A stretch of DNA of 34,006 nucleotides from Alkalimonas cellulosilytica (GCF_036325985.1 NZ_JAUHLI010000024.1:1-34006); one strand, 5' to 3'. Positions 15,057 to 23,771 are shown, counted from the stretch's first letter. Translations and numbers: made by a program. The notes: a model not told the origin generated them from the sequence alone.

Positions 15057-16436
15057 TCAATAAGGGTTGGAAGGGGTATAGAAGTTGCTAAAATTGCCGT
15101 TAATCCCAATACGAATTGGGGATACTGAGCTGGTGTTATTCAGCAAGTTGTAACTATTGCCTGGTAATAAGCGATAACGCAGCAAGTCGCTGACTACAAC
15201 GGGCTGACCACAGCTGGTTTGCTGATACTGGGTCTGACCATCCGCTCTTAGGACATAAACTTCGTACTGACCATCAACCACGGCATGGCCATTGGCTTGC
15301 ACAAACAGCGATGTGCGCTCTGATACGCCAATAGCCCGGCCGTTGCTGCCTAAATGCGCCTGGAATACCGCCGAACGTCCCATCCGGTCCCGCTCATAGA
15401 AATGGGTGTCGTTGATGGTATTGGCCAGCATCGGAATGTTCAGAAAGTCGGTACTGATTTGAATGGTGTTGTGGCAAAAATCAGTCACCACCTCAGAGCT
15501 CACAGCCCCCTGCACCCCATCCGGGTTGTAAACAAACTGGCTGAGTACATGGTTACCGGCCGAGGTACCACCCACCACGCCACCTTTGTCGTACACATAC
15601 TGGATAGCATCCTCCACCTTGGTGCCCTGCCAGTTGCTGATGTAGGTGCTTTGATCACCACCAGCCAGCCAGACAAACTCGGCAGTACGGATCACCCAAT
15701 CGACATAGTCGCTGTTGGCTTTGTTGCGGCTATCCACGATAATGGTTTCAACCGAAGCCGCATTGGTCAGCCCCTGCAGGTAACTGTTGTAAGCGCCGGT
15801 CCCAGCCGTACGCAGTACCACAATGTTGCCGCCCTGAATATGTGGCGCAACCCGCTGACTGAAGGCATCGTCCACATCGGTGCCTCCGCCCATCAGCAGT
15901 ACCGCTGGTTCATTTAACTCTACACAGCTATCCTCCAGACTGCCAACTCGGTACACCGTCAGGCTGCCTGGCTTGCTGGGCCTTGGGCCATAGTTGCAAC
16001 TGCCGGGTGCAGGGTCTCCGCCCTGGCCCCCATCATTGAAATTCACCAGCAATTGATAGTTACCGGTGCCTGCATACCGGGTAACTTTGATGTAATGCCG
16101 ACCCGGAGCAGCCGCAGGATAGGTGCCGGTTTCCGGGTTATTGGCCGTTTGACCGGACAAAATATAACTGCCGGTTTCCCGGTACAAAAACCAGTCAAAG
16201 TCGGCGTTACTGCCGTGGCTTAAGCTGATGGAGATATCACCGGTGCTGCTGGTGTCAAAGTAAAACCAGTCGACATCGTTGCGATTGTGGATACTGGCAT
16301 TGACCGTAACACCGGAACATAAAGGCCCGTTGGCATTGTTTTCGGTATTGTTGTTTTCCTGCTCCTGCGTCAGACAGGCGTAGGCATGACTACTGAATAA
16401 CAGCGCCAGAGCGCTGATTTGAACTAGTGCTTTCAT
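15057..16436 (-). CDS. Exported PPC-domain plus S51-family peptidase
   Basis: The 459-residue product has a signal peptide (MKALVQISALALL...AYA, cut before C21). A bacterial pre-peptidase C-terminal (PPC) beta-sandwich follows at about 38-133 (NDVDWFYFD, PGRHYIKVTRY, GNYQLLVNF), then a Gly-rich linker. The S51 cyanophycinase-like domain fills the rest: MGGGTDVDD (182-190), LAGGDQ (257-262), nucleophile S292 in GGTSAGN and H345 in DTHFYERDRMGR. PPC domains normally sit on secreted proteases and aid secretion or substrate binding, so an extracellular or periplasmic peptidase is expected. AGGAAA lies 6 bases before the ATG at 16436; the 20 codons further upstream lack a ribosome site. It lies directly upstream of its lipoprotein paralogue and probably shares a transcript. 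Confidence 0.9.
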   Translation of the reverse strand: MKALVQISALALLFSSHAYACLTQEQENNNTENNANGPLCSGVTVNASIHNRNDVDWFYFDTSSTGDISISLSHGSNADFDWFLYRETGSYILSGQTANNPETGTYPAAAPGRHYIKVTRYAGTGNYQLLVNFNDGGQGGDPAPGSCNYGPRPSKPGSLTVYRVGSLEDSCVELNEPAVLLMGGGTDVDDAFSQRVAPHIQGGNIVVLRTAGTGAYNSYLQGLTNAASVETIIVDSRNKANSDYVDWVIRTAEFVWLAGGDQSTYISNWQGTKVEDAIQYVYDKGGVVGGTSAGNHVLSQFVYNPDGVQGAVSSEVVTDFCHNTIQISTDFLNIPMLANTINDTHFYERDRMGRSAVFQAHLGSNGRAIGVSERTSLFVQANGHAVVDGQYEVYVLRADGQTQYQQTSCGQPVVVSDLLRYRLLPGNSYNLLNNTSSVSPIRIGINGNFSNFYTPSNPY

Positions 16437-16560
16437 TGTTGTTTCCTGCTTATCGTTATTATGAAGGTTGCCCAAAGGGCGTTTACCACGCAGCATGAAC
16501 GACAGGTACTCACACTGCGGTAGTATTGGGGTTGAACCTTGGCTCAGAATTTAGCAAGGA

Positions 16561-16767
16561 ATGGCTATTCGTCGAACCATTCAGAGAGGTGGTAGTCGGT
16601 CGCGCAAGCGTGCAGCCCCTGCTGGCGGAAAGCCAGGCAGCGAGTGTCTGAATGACTGGGGCAATGCACGTTCATACCTAGAGGTCATAATTGATTACTT
16701 TGTAAACACTATTGACCCGAAACCGGCAGCTGTCAAGAAAAAAGTTGGTATCTGTCAGCTTTATTGA
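16561..16767 (+). CDS. Doubtful small ORF, no family recognised
   Basis: This 68-codon frame opens with an ATG directly after AAGGA (no spacer) and encodes a basic N-terminal half (RRTIQRGGSRSRKRAAP). It resembles nothing I know and overlaps the stop of the convergent glycosylase gene by a few bases. The 16437-16760 stretch otherwise shows only the upstream region of the PPC-S51 gene. It is probably chance coding or a remnant. Confidence 0.2.
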   Translation: MAIRRTIQRGGSRSRKRAAPAGGKPGSECLNDWGNARSYLEVIIDYFVNTIDPKPAAVKKKVGICQLY

Positions 16768-17303
16768 CACTTCTTGTTGCTAACTGATTGAGCCAGAGGG
16801 TTTTGCAGCGAGGTCACAAGTTGTTGCCACTGATGCAGCCTGGCTTGCTGGCTGATCCCAGCATTGGCCGGGCTGCTGGACGGCAAACCAAGCAGGCGGC
16901 ATGCCTTTGGTAGCACGATATTCGGCAATACCAGCTTGCGAAAGCTGGCTTCGGCTTTTTTGCCATTAAAGGCGATCAGTTGGAGTTGCCGGTGGTGCTG
17001 GAAAAAACCAGCGAAATCATTCGGGGTTTCGTTACGGATGGCACTGTCCAGACTGCCTTGTCGTTCGCAGTGCTGCAGCACATCCCAGAGTGCAACCCTG
17101 TTGCGCTGAAGTGCCTGTAGACGCTCAGGGTAAGCTAAACCAGCATCAAAGCCGAGCAACTCGGCCATCATCGGCCAAAAGTGATTGCGCGGATGACCGT
17201 AATACTGTTGCTGCGCCAAAGAAGCAGCGCCCGGCATGCTGCCAAGCAGCAGCACACGCGCATCCGGCCGGCTGACCGGTGCCAGGCCGGTGAGTTTGCT
17301 CAT
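16761..17303 (-). CDS. DNA-deoxyinosine glycosylase (uracil-DNA glycosylase superfamily, family 6 type)
   Basis: The 180-residue product carries the family start LLLGSMPGAASL, then YYGHPRNHFW, which fits the hypoxanthine-DNA glycosylase branch of the UDG superfamily. ALWDVLQHCER and the late LPSSSPAN motif also match. It should excise hypoxanthine arising from adenine deamination. It starts 5 bases after the hemY stop, so it is the last gene of the cyaY-hem transcript. A repair gene in a heme operon may be incidental co-transcription. Start codon: ATG at 17303, with only a poor ribosome site inside the end of hemY. Confidence 0.88.
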   Translation of the reverse strand: MSKLTGLAPVSRPDARVLLLGSMPGAASLAQQQYYGHPRNHFWPMMAELLGFDAGLAYPERLQALQRNRVALWDVLQHCERQGSLDSAIRNETPNDFAGFFQHHRQLQLIAFNGKKAEASFRKLVLPNIVLPKACRLLGLPSSSPANAGISQQARLHQWQQLVTSLQNPLAQSVSNKKCQ

Positions 17304-17308
17304 TTGCT

Positions 17309-18400
17309 TTAGCTCTTGCTGTTAGCCAGTTGAGGCTGATACTGCAACGCTTTTTTCCAGGCCAGGCGCGCTTGCTCCAGTTCCCCTTCCTGCTCGGCCA
17401 GCCAACTAAGCAGTGCATAGAGATAACCGTTGCCTTCATGATCACGCAACCAGTGCTGTACCTGCTTACGCAACTGCAGCACGGATTTCCCCAGTGGGAT
17501 TTGCCGTAAATACGGCCAGGCCAGCTCAATATCGGCCAGCGCCAGGGTGTTGACCAGCAAACGCTCCGCCTGCTCGGTCTGGCCCTGATTGGCCTTGGCC
17601 CAGGCCCGGCCAATCACGGCAGCGACCGATTTACGCTCACGCCCCGGTAAAGCCTGCCAGTAATCAGCTTGCTCGGAAAACTGCCCGTTTTGCACCAGGC
17701 TACTGATGGCCTTCGGGTAAATTTGATAGCGCTGCACGGCCCATTGCGATTTAGTGAACCAGCGATGTTTCAGCGCCGCCGGTACCTGCTCCAGCAATTG
17801 CTGCCAGTGCCCGGCCTGCTGCAGACTAAACAGATACAATTGCCCCAGGCCACAGGCTTTGGGCTGCTGGGCTACTTTGGCCTGCAGCAAATTCGCCGCC
17901 TGTGCTGCTTGCCCCTGCTGGATCAGCAAATCGGCTTGCACAAACCAGGTGTTGGGATCCTCTGAAGCCAATTGCTGGATCAATTGCTCAGCCTGCGGCG
18001 ATTGACCAGCATAAAAGGCGGCATAGCCCGCCAGCATGCGCTTTTCATCCTGATAGGGCGAGTGCGCCAGCGACTGCTGCAACAAGTTCGCGGCATCCTG
18101 CCACTGCTGCCGGGCAAACGCCCTTAACCCTTCCTGAAAAGCTTGCTCTGCTTTTTGCCGCCGGCGCCATTGCCAGAAACGCCAGGAGCGACCTGGCAGA
18201 CGCCAGAGGGCCCGCAGCAGCTTGGTAGTTAGCCACAGCAGCAGACTGCTGACGATCACAAGCACCACCAGGCCCACCACCGTCATTTCCAGTGTATAGC
18301 CCGCCAGCACAATACGCACATAGCCCGGCTCGGCCAATACCAGCGGCCCCAGCCACATTGCTGCGGCCAACAGCAGTATGATCAGCAGCAAACGTATCAT
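17309..18400 (-). CDS. hemY: HemY, TPR membrane protein of the heme operon
   Basis: The 363-residue product begins with two hydrophobic helices (about 3-23 and 38-62) followed by a basic stretch WRFWQWRRRQK. A long series of TPR-like helices follows (FQEGLRAFARQQWQDAANLL, MLAGYAAFYAGQ and others). It is the gammaproteobacterial HemY (PF07219-type N-terminus), not the protoporphyrinogen oxidase also called HemY in Bacillus. Its exact role is not settled; it is thought to organise or regulate heme enzymes at the inner membrane. Its ATG overlaps the hemX stop as ATGA. Confidence 0.92.
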   Translation of the reverse strand: MIRLLLIILLLAAAMWLGPLVLAEPGYVRIVLAGYTLEMTVVGLVVLVIVSSLLLWLTTKLLRALWRLPGRSWRFWQWRRRQKAEQAFQEGLRAFARQQWQDAANLLQQSLAHSPYQDEKRMLAGYAAFYAGQSPQAEQLIQQLASEDPNTWFVQADLLIQQGQAAQAANLLQAKVAQQPKACGLGQLYLFSLQQAGHWQQLLEQVPAALKHRWFTKSQWAVQRYQIYPKAISSLVQNGQFSEQADYWQALPGRERKSVAAVIGRAWAKANQGQTEQAERLLVNTLALADIELAWPYLRQIPLGKSVLQLRKQVQHWLRDHEGNGYLYALLSWLAEQEGELEQARLAWKKALQYQPQLANSKS

Positions 18401-19587
18401 AGCGCGTCTCCTGCATCCTCACCCAGGAGCTGTATAGTGCGCTGATAGCGCTGCAAGGCTTCCAGGCTTTGCAGCGGAGCGATGTAGCCCGGATGCAACT
18501 CCAGCCGGGCTAACTCAACCAGACTGGCAGACAGTTGCTGAGTTCCCGCATCGGAGGCCTCAAAATAGCGCTGCACTAAATCTGCGGCTTCGCGCAAACT
18601 GGCCTGAAACAAAGCGCTCTGCTGCTGCATGGCAGCCAGCTCGGCTTGCACCAGTTGTTGCTGCAAACGCTGCCGCAATAAGAATTGCTGTTCACGGCTC
18701 AGGCTAAACTCATCCTCTGCCACGCTGCGACGAACCTGCAGCAGTTGCTTCAGGCCCTGCTGCCACAACCGCTGCCAACGCTCACGCCAGCCGGCATCGC
18801 TGGCCTCGAAAGGTGCTGACAGTCTCTGCTGCTGATCTTTAAATGGCAGCTCCCGCGCCAGCTCCCGCAGTGAGCGGATACTAAGCTGGGTCTCGGTCGG
18901 ATCCGGAATACGCAGCCTGGACAGCGCTTGTTCATCCTGACGAATAGCTTCACGTACAGCCAATAAGGCAGGCTCGCCCAGGCGGGCCAAACGACTATCG
19001 GCGCTTTTTAACAGTTGCAGGCTGGTTGCCACATCCAGCTCCAGCCAGATTTTCTGGCTGGCCATCCGCAGCAGGTAATCCACCTCAGCCAGCAACCAGA
19101 TACTGGGCGCAGCCCCTTGTTGCTGCTCTAAGCGCTGCTCGATAAAGCGTAACTGTTGCTGAAACTGCGTTTGCTGTTGTTGCAGTTGACGTCTCAGTTC
19201 ATCCTGCTGCTGACGTTGTTGCTGCTGCCACTGCGTTAGTTGATCCTGCTGCTCGTCTCTGAGCCGTTGCTGGCTGCGCTGTAGCACAGTGCGCTCTTCA
19301 TCCAACTGGCGCTCTAAGGCCAGTTGCTGACGCTGCTGGCTCTCCGTCAATTGCTGCCACTGTGGGTAGAGCCAGTAGCCCCCCGCAACCAAAGCACCCG
19401 TCAGTAGCAGGCTAACCAGCAAGGCCAGCCACGCAATGCCACGTCCGGTTTTCACCACCGGCTGTTGCAAGTCCGCTTCAGACAGATAACGCATCTCATC
19501 GCCGGATTGCGTCGTCTTAGCAGCATCCTTCGATGACTGCTCAGTTACCTTATCTACTTCGCTGGCTTTGCTTGGCTCACTGCTCAT
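18397..19587 (-). CDS. hemX: HemX, membrane protein of the heme operon
   Basis: The 396-residue product has a polar cytoplasmic N-terminus, one transmembrane helix at about 53-76 (IAWLALLVSLLLTGALVAGG), a Gln-rich coiled coil at about 80-160, and a helical domain starting WLLAEVDYLLRMA. That arrangement is typical of HemX (PF04375). Databases often call it uroporphyrinogen-III methyltransferase, but no methyltransferase motif is visible, so I do not endorse that activity. The start at 19587 is preceded by AGAGGGA, and it overlaps the hemD stop as ATGA. The coiled coil is unusually Gln-rich. Confidence 0.92.
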   Translation of the reverse strand: MSSEPSKASEVDKVTEQSSKDAAKTTQSGDEMRYLSEADLQQPVVKTGRGIAWLALLVSLLLTGALVAGGYWLYPQWQQLTESQQRQQLALERQLDEERTVLQRSQQRLRDEQQDQLTQWQQQQRQQQDELRRQLQQQQTQFQQQLRFIEQRLEQQQGAAPSIWLLAEVDYLLRMASQKIWLELDVATSLQLLKSADSRLARLGEPALLAVREAIRQDEQALSRLRIPDPTETQLSIRSLRELARELPFKDQQQRLSAPFEASDAGWRERWQRLWQQGLKQLLQVRRSVAEDEFSLSREQQFLLRQRLQQQLVQAELAAMQQQSALFQASLREAADLVQRYFEASDAGTQQLSASLVELARLELHPGYIAPLQSLEALQRYQRTIQLLGEDAGDAL

Positions 19588-20330
19588 AAATAATCCCTCT
19601 TGTAATGACATATCGCTGCCATAAGCGCAGTATCGTTGGCATTATCTGCCAGTATAATCTTGCTGACCGGGATGCCAAGTGCCAGCGCCGAATCGTGCAT
19701 GCGTGGACTGACCAAAATCCAGTGCCGGCTACGCAACCAGTCATGGCCGGCAACCGGCAGCAATGAGAATAACCGGCGCAGAATTTCTTCACTGGTCACC
19801 AGAATGCAACTAACCTGTTGCTGCCAGAGGGCAAACAACGCCTCACCATCCAGCTCAATCGGCAAGCGATGATAGCTTTGCACATAACGCACCCGGGCAC
19901 CACGTTGCTGCAGCCCTTGCTTCATCAGCTCACGGCCACTCTGGCCACGCACGATCACAATGTGCTGACCGTCAACCTGCTGCATACAGGGCATGGACAG
20001 CACCCCTTCACTGCGCTGATCGTGCGGGTACAAGACCTCCCGCCCGGTCCATTGTTGCAGAACTGACGCTGTGGTCTGGCCAACGGCACGCAACGGTGCT
20101 TTGAGCTCACTGGCGTCCAGTTGTTGCTGCAACGACGTCACCGCGCTGACGCTGACAAACACCAGCTGATCAGCCTGCTGCAGCCACTGCAGCTCTTTCG
20201 GCTTGATGGGCACCAGCTGAGTGGCAATCAGCGGCTGGTACAGATAAACCAGACCAAGTTCATCCAGGCCGGCCAATAAGGCATCCGCTTTGCCTGCCGG
20301 CCGGGTGATTAACAGTGTCTGGGCACTCAT
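19584..20330 (-). CDS. hemD: Uroporphyrinogen-III synthase
   Basis: HemD closes hydroxymethylbilane to uroporphyrinogen III with inversion of ring D. The 248-residue product begins MSAQTLLITRPAGKADALL, has VFVSVSAVTSL, then VIVRGQSGRELM and SCILVTSEEILRRL, the usual landmarks of this poorly conserved family. The frame extends far upstream into hemC, but the ATG at 20330 overlaps the hemC stop by one base (TGATG) and gives the family N-terminus. It overlaps hemX at its end. Confidence 0.93.
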   Translation of the reverse strand: MSAQTLLITRPAGKADALLAGLDELGLVYLYQPLIATQLVPIKPKELQWLQQADQLVFVSVSAVTSLQQQLDASELKAPLRAVGQTTASVLQQWTGREVLYPHDQRSEGVLSMPCMQQVDGQHIVIVRGQSGRELMKQGLQQRGARVRYVQSYHRLPIELDGEALFALWQQQVSCILVTSEEILRRLFSLLPVAGHDWLRSRHWILVSPRMHDSALALGIPVSKIILADNANDTALMAAICHYKRDYL

Positions 20331-21259
20331 CACCGCTCCTGGTAGGCTGCAGCCAACAGTGCAGCCGCCCCCTCTGCCAGCAGCGCTTCCGCCACCTGTA
20401 CACCCAAAGCTTCCGCTTGCTGACGTGGCGCTTTGGCTTCGGCCTGTAAAATCTGCCCACCATCCAGCGAGCCGACCAGACCACGTAACCAAAGGGTATC
20501 GCCGTCAAGTTCGGCATAAGCGCCAATCGGTACCTGACAACCGCCTTGTAAACGCCGATTCATTGCCCGCTCGGCCAGCACCCGATCCGCCGTATCGGCA
20601 TCATGCAGTGCCGCCAGCAATTGCTGAATACGCGGGTCGTCGGCCCGGCATTCAATGCCGACAGCGCCCTGACCATTGGCAGGTAAGCTTTGCTCCGGTG
20701 CCAGCCAGCCGGCAATGCGCGGCTGAAAACCCAATCGAATCAAGCCGGCTGCCGCCAGAATAATGGCATCAAAGTCGCCCTGGTCCAGCTTGGCCAAACG
20801 GGTATTGACGTTGCCGCGCAGATCCTTGATCACCAAATCCGGTCGCCGAGCTTTTAGCTGACACTGCCGGCGCAAACTGGAAGTACCAACCACAGCTCCT
20901 GCGGGCAACTCCGCCAGACTTGCATAATGATTCGACACAAAGGCATCACGCGGATCTTCACGCGGGCAAATGGTTTGCAGCACCAGGCCTTCAGGGAAAG
21001 CCACCGGCACGTCTTTCATGCTGTGCACGGCAATATCAGCCCGGCCATCCAGCAAGGCCATTTCCAGCTCTTTGACAAAGAGGCCTTTACCGCCGATTTT
21101 AGCCAGCGGGGTATCCAGAATTTTATCGCCCTGAGTCGACATCGGTACCAGCTGGACCATTATTTCCGGATGGTGCTTTTCCAGTTCGGCTTTGACATAC
21201 TCAGCCTGCCACAACGCCAGCGCGCTTTTGCGGGTGGCAATTCGTACCATCTGGCTCAT
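20330..21259 (-). CDS. hemC: Porphobilinogen deaminase (hydroxymethylbilane synthase)
   Basis: HemC joins four porphobilinogens into hydroxymethylbilane. The 309-residue product has RIATRKSALALWQAEYVK near the N-terminus, HSMKDVP with the catalytic D83, GTSSLRRQCQL (125-135), and GGCQVPIGAYAEL with C241, which anchors the dipyrromethane cofactor. AAGGA lies 8 bases before the ATG. It follows the esterase stop by one base, so it is embedded in the operon and not at its head as in E. coli. A promoter inside the esterase gene is possible but not evident. Confidence 0.97.
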   Translation of the reverse strand: MSQMVRIATRKSALALWQAEYVKAELEKHHPEIMVQLVPMSTQGDKILDTPLAKIGGKGLFVKELEMALLDGRADIAVHSMKDVPVAFPEGLVLQTICPREDPRDAFVSNHYASLAELPAGAVVGTSSLRRQCQLKARRPDLVIKDLRGNVNTRLAKLDQGDFDAIILAAAGLIRLGFQPRIAGWLAPEQSLPANGQGAVGIECRADDPRIQQLLAALHDADTADRVLAERAMNRRLQGGCQVPIGAYAELDGDTLWLRGLVGSLDGGQILQAEAKAPRQQAEALGVQVAEALLAEGAAALLAAAYQER

Positions 21260-21260
21260 A

Positions 21261-21941
21261 TTACTTGTCCTTGTCGGTCAGCAACAGTCGCTGCAAAAAA
21301 CTACTAATATCAGCCACTTCCTGCGCACTGACACTGTGCTCCATCCGGTAGTCGTGCCAGCTGACCGCAAAGCCCTGCTTTTTAAGGGCGTGAAACGCCT
21401 GCTGGCCACCCGCCATCGGCACTACCGGATCCTGCACGCCGTGGCCAATAAAGACCGGGGTTGCTTTGTTGTAAGGCAGGGCTTCATCTGACAGTTTTTC
21501 TGGTGCACACATATAGGTAGATAAGGCCATCACACCGGCCAGCTTGTATGGCAAACGCGCCAGCAAATGCAGCGCAATCACGCCACCCTGGCTAAAACCG
21601 GCCAGCACAATACGCTCGGAGGGCATGCCTTGCGCGATCAGTTGGTCCAGCAACTGCTGCACCTTGGCCGCCGAGTCGCGCACTCCGGCTTCGTCGGCTC
21701 TGCTGAGCAAGTCCATGCTTTTAATGTCGTACCAGGAGCGCATTTCCATGCCACCATTGATGGTAACCGGCTGCACCGGCGCATGAGGGAAAATAAAACG
21801 AATACCGGCGTCGCTAGGTAAACGCAGCTCTGGCACGATGGGGGCAAAACCATGGCCGGAGTCGCCCAGGCCATGCAACCAGACCACTACGGCCTTGCAA
21901 GGTCCCTGGGCTGGCGTGTCAACAAAAGGAAGTAGGGTCAT
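21261..21941 (-). CDS. Carboxylesterase/phospholipase family alpha/beta hydrolase
   Basis: The 226-residue cytosolic serine hydrolase belongs to the phospholipase/carboxylesterase (acyl-protein thioesterase-like) family. The oxyanion segment WLHGLGDSG (21-29) is present, the nucleophile is S117 in GFSQGG, and the other triad members are D171 (HGVQDPVVP) and H202 (RMEHSVS). Natural substrates in this family are short acyl esters or lysophospholipids; the physiological one is unknown. Its start overlaps the cyaY stop as ATGA and it ends one base before hemC, so it is locked between iron delivery and porphyrin synthesis genes. No direct metabolic link is known. Confidence 0.9.
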   Translation of the reverse strand: MTLLPFVDTPAQGPCKAVVVWLHGLGDSGHGFAPIVPELRLPSDAGIRFIFPHAPVQPVTINGGMEMRSWYDIKSMDLLSRADEAGVRDSAAKVQQLLDQLIAQGMPSERIVLAGFSQGGVIALHLLARLPYKLAGVMALSTYMCAPEKLSDEALPYNKATPVFIGHGVQDPVVPMAGGQQAFHALKKQGFAVSWHDYRMEHSVSAQEVADISSFLQRLLLTDKDK

Positions 21942-22261
21942 GCTGTTGGCTCTAATTGAATGGCAACGCCGGCCTGCTTGCTGGCGGCATCGTTAATCAA
22001 GACCCAGAACTCCAGGCCGGTACGGTTATCTATCCACTTATCCTGCTGCCACTCGCAGTGATGGCCGTTAAATTTGGTGGCTATCCACAACTGATGCAGC
22101 GGTGGTTGCTTGTTGATAATGATTTTACTGCCATCGGCGAAGGTAATGTCCAGCTTGCCACCCATGGACTCATAATCCAGATCCACCTCCAACTGCTCGA
22201 TGGCTTCTTCCACCGCCAGCAGGGTGGCATCGGCTAATTCATCATATTCACGATCATTCAT
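21938..22261 (-). CDS. cyaY: CyaY, bacterial frataxin
   Basis: The 107-residue frataxin homologue has the acidic helix DREYDELADATLLAVEEAIEQ's shortened core at residues 3-21, DITFADGSKIIINKQPP, then QLWIATKFNGHHCEW and WIDNRTG. It binds iron and modulates IscS in Fe-S cluster assembly. AGGTGA lies 7 bases before the ATG, with a perfect TATAAT about 40 bases upstream. It is the first gene of the minus-strand operon. In E. coli cyaY is separate from hemC; here co-transcription ties iron handling to heme synthesis. Confidence 0.96.
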   Translation of the reverse strand: MNDREYDELADATLLAVEEAIEQLEVDLDYESMGGKLDITFADGSKIIINKQPPLHQLWIATKFNGHHCEWQQDKWIDNRTGLEFWVLINDAASKQAGVAIQLEPTA

Positions 22262-22296
22262 TGCGTCACCTGTTTGCTTTTGCTGCTAAGGATGCG

Positions 22297-22302
22297 ATTA
22301 TA
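22297..22302 (-). promoter_or_regulatory. -10 element of the cyaY-hem operon promoter
   Basis: A perfect TATAAT on the minus strand predicts a start near 22290 and a leader of about 29 bases. The -35 match (ATTTCA or TTTCAT) is poor, so an activator may be needed. The 57-base gap must also hold the divergent lptM promoter; TTGCTT (22274-22279) with TTATAG (22298-22303) is a weak candidate. Confidence 0.5.
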
Positions 22303-22318
22303 GAGCTTCTGGCAATTT

Positions 22319-22534
22319 ATGAAATACATCACCATGCATCTAGGCTATCGCTTTCGTCCGTTGTGTACTCGCATCCTGCTTGTGTTGGCTGCCCTGCTGG
22401 CCCTGTCTGCCTGTGGTCAGAAAGGCCCCCTTACCTTACCACAACCGCCGGAAGCTGTCGCAGAAGAGCAAGCCTCTGAGTCAGAAATTCCCGTTGTCGT
22501 CGTACCGCAGAGTAACCCTCATGGACCATTTTAA
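22319..22534 (+). CDS. lptM: LptM (YifL) small outer-membrane lipoprotein
   Basis: This small lipoprotein (71 residues from 22319, or 66 from the ATG at 22334) has a hydrophobic signal ending in the lipobox LSAC, followed by GQKGPL, the LptM hallmark. The rest is a short Pro/Glu-rich tail. In E. coli LptM helps the LptD/E translocon mature and always precedes dapF or lysA. Neither start has a clear ribosome site. Its end overlaps lysA by 14 bases in another frame. Confidence 0.88.
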   Translation: MKYITMHLGYRFRPLCTRILLVLAALLALSACGQKGPLTLPQPPEAVAEEQASESEIPVVVVPQSNPHGPF

Positions 22535-23771
22535 TTACCGCGAGCAGCAGCTCTTTGCCGAAGAAGTGTCACTTAGCGACATTGCCGCTCATTATGGCAC
22601 ACCTTGTTATGTCTATTCCCGCGCCACCATAGAGCGGCATTACCATGCCTTTGCCGATGCCGCCAAAGGCCATCCGCACCTGATTTGCTACGCCGTCAAA
22701 GCCAACAGCAATATTGCTGTCCTGGACCTGCTGGCCCGGCTTGGTTCAGGCTTTGATATTGTCTCCGAAGGCGAGCTGCGCCGGGTCATCGCCGCCGGCG
22801 GCGATCCAAAAAAAGTGGTCTTTTCCGGGGTGGCCAAAACGGCCGATGAAATGCGCTATGCGCTGCAACTTGGCATTAAGTGCTTTAATGTCGAGTCTGA
22901 AGCCGAATTAAACCGGCTGCAGCAGGTGGCCAAAGCGCTGGATCTGCGTGCTCCGGTCTCGATCCGGGTCAATCCGGACATCGATGCCAAAACTCATCCC
23001 TATATTTCTACCGGCTTAAAAGCCAATAAATTCGGTATTGATATCAACGACGCTGAACGCATTTATCAGCAGGCAGCGGCCGCCTCGCATGTGCAGGTGG
23101 TTGGGGTCGATTGCCATATCGGCTCGCAACTGACCGAAACCCAACCCTTTTTGGATGCACTGGATAAGTTGCTGGCCTTAATCGACCGGCTAAAAAGCCA
23201 CGGCATTCAATTGCAACACATCGATGTGGGTGGTGGCCTCGGGGTGCGCTATCAGGATGAAACCCCACCACACCCGAGTGAGTATGCTGCCGCTGTCGTA
23301 GAGCGGTTAAAGCCTTACCCGGAACTGACACTGATTTTCGAACCAGGTCGCGCTATTATGGCCAATGCCGGTGTGCTGCTGACCAGGGTGGAGTACTTAA
23401 AACCTGGTCAGGAGAAGAACTTCGCCATTGTCGATGCCGCCATGAACGATCTAATCCGGCCGGCGCTGTACAGTGCCTGGCAGGCCATCGTACCGGTCCA
23501 GCAACAAGATAATGGCAAAGCACAGCTGTACGATGTGGTGGGCCCGGTCTGCGAAACCGGTGATTTCCTTGGCAAAGATCGGCTGTTGGCCATTGCCGAA
23601 GGTGATTTACTGGCAGTGCGCTCGGCGGGTGCCTATGGTTTTACCATGAGCTCCAATTACAATAGCCGGCCAAGAGCGGCCGAGGTGCTGGTAGATGGCA
23701 GTCAGAGCCACCTGATCCGGCAGCGTGAATTATGGCAGGATTTATGGCGCGGCGAACACACTCTCCCATGA
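22521..23771 (+). CDS. lysA: Diaminopimelate decarboxylase
   Basis: LysA converts meso-diaminopimelate to lysine. The 416-residue fold-III PLP enzyme has K60 in YAVKANSN, HIGSQ, GGGLGVRY, EPGRAIMANAG and CETGDFLGKD with the conserved active-site cysteine. The frame is open for 47 more codons upstream inside lptM; the ATG at 22521 gives the family start (MDHFNYREQQL). No strong ribosome site is visible, so translation may be coupled to lptM. It overlaps dapF as ATGA. Confidence 0.97.
   Translation: MDHFNYREQQLFAEEVSLSDIAAHYGTPCYVYSRATIERHYHAFADAAKGHPHLICYAVKANSNIAVLDLLARLGSGFDIVSEGELRRVIAAGGDPKKVVFSGVAKTADEMRYALQLGIKCFNVESEAELNRLQQVAKALDLRAPVSIRVNPDIDAKTHPYISTGLKANKFGIDINDAERIYQQAAAASHVQVVGVDCHIGSQLTETQPFLDALDKLLALIDRLKSHGIQLQHIDVGGGLGVRYQDETPPHPSEYAAAVVERLKPYPELTLIFEPGRAIMANAGVLLTRVEYLKPGQEKNFAIVDAAMNDLIRPALYSAWQAIVPVQQQDNGKAQLYDVVGPVCETGDFLGKDRLLAIAEGDLLAVRSAGAYGFTMSSNYNSRPRAAEVLVDGSQSHLIRQRELWQDLWRGEHTLP

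Noticed and set aside
15354..15917. 187-codon plus-strand open frame
   Set aside because: It is antisense to the PPC-S51 peptidase, whose motifs and signal peptide are clear; the composition fits a shadow frame.
18397..19587. HemX as an active uroporphyrinogen-III methyltransferase
   Set aside because: No SAM-binding methyltransferase motif is visible; the common database name is not supported by this sequence.
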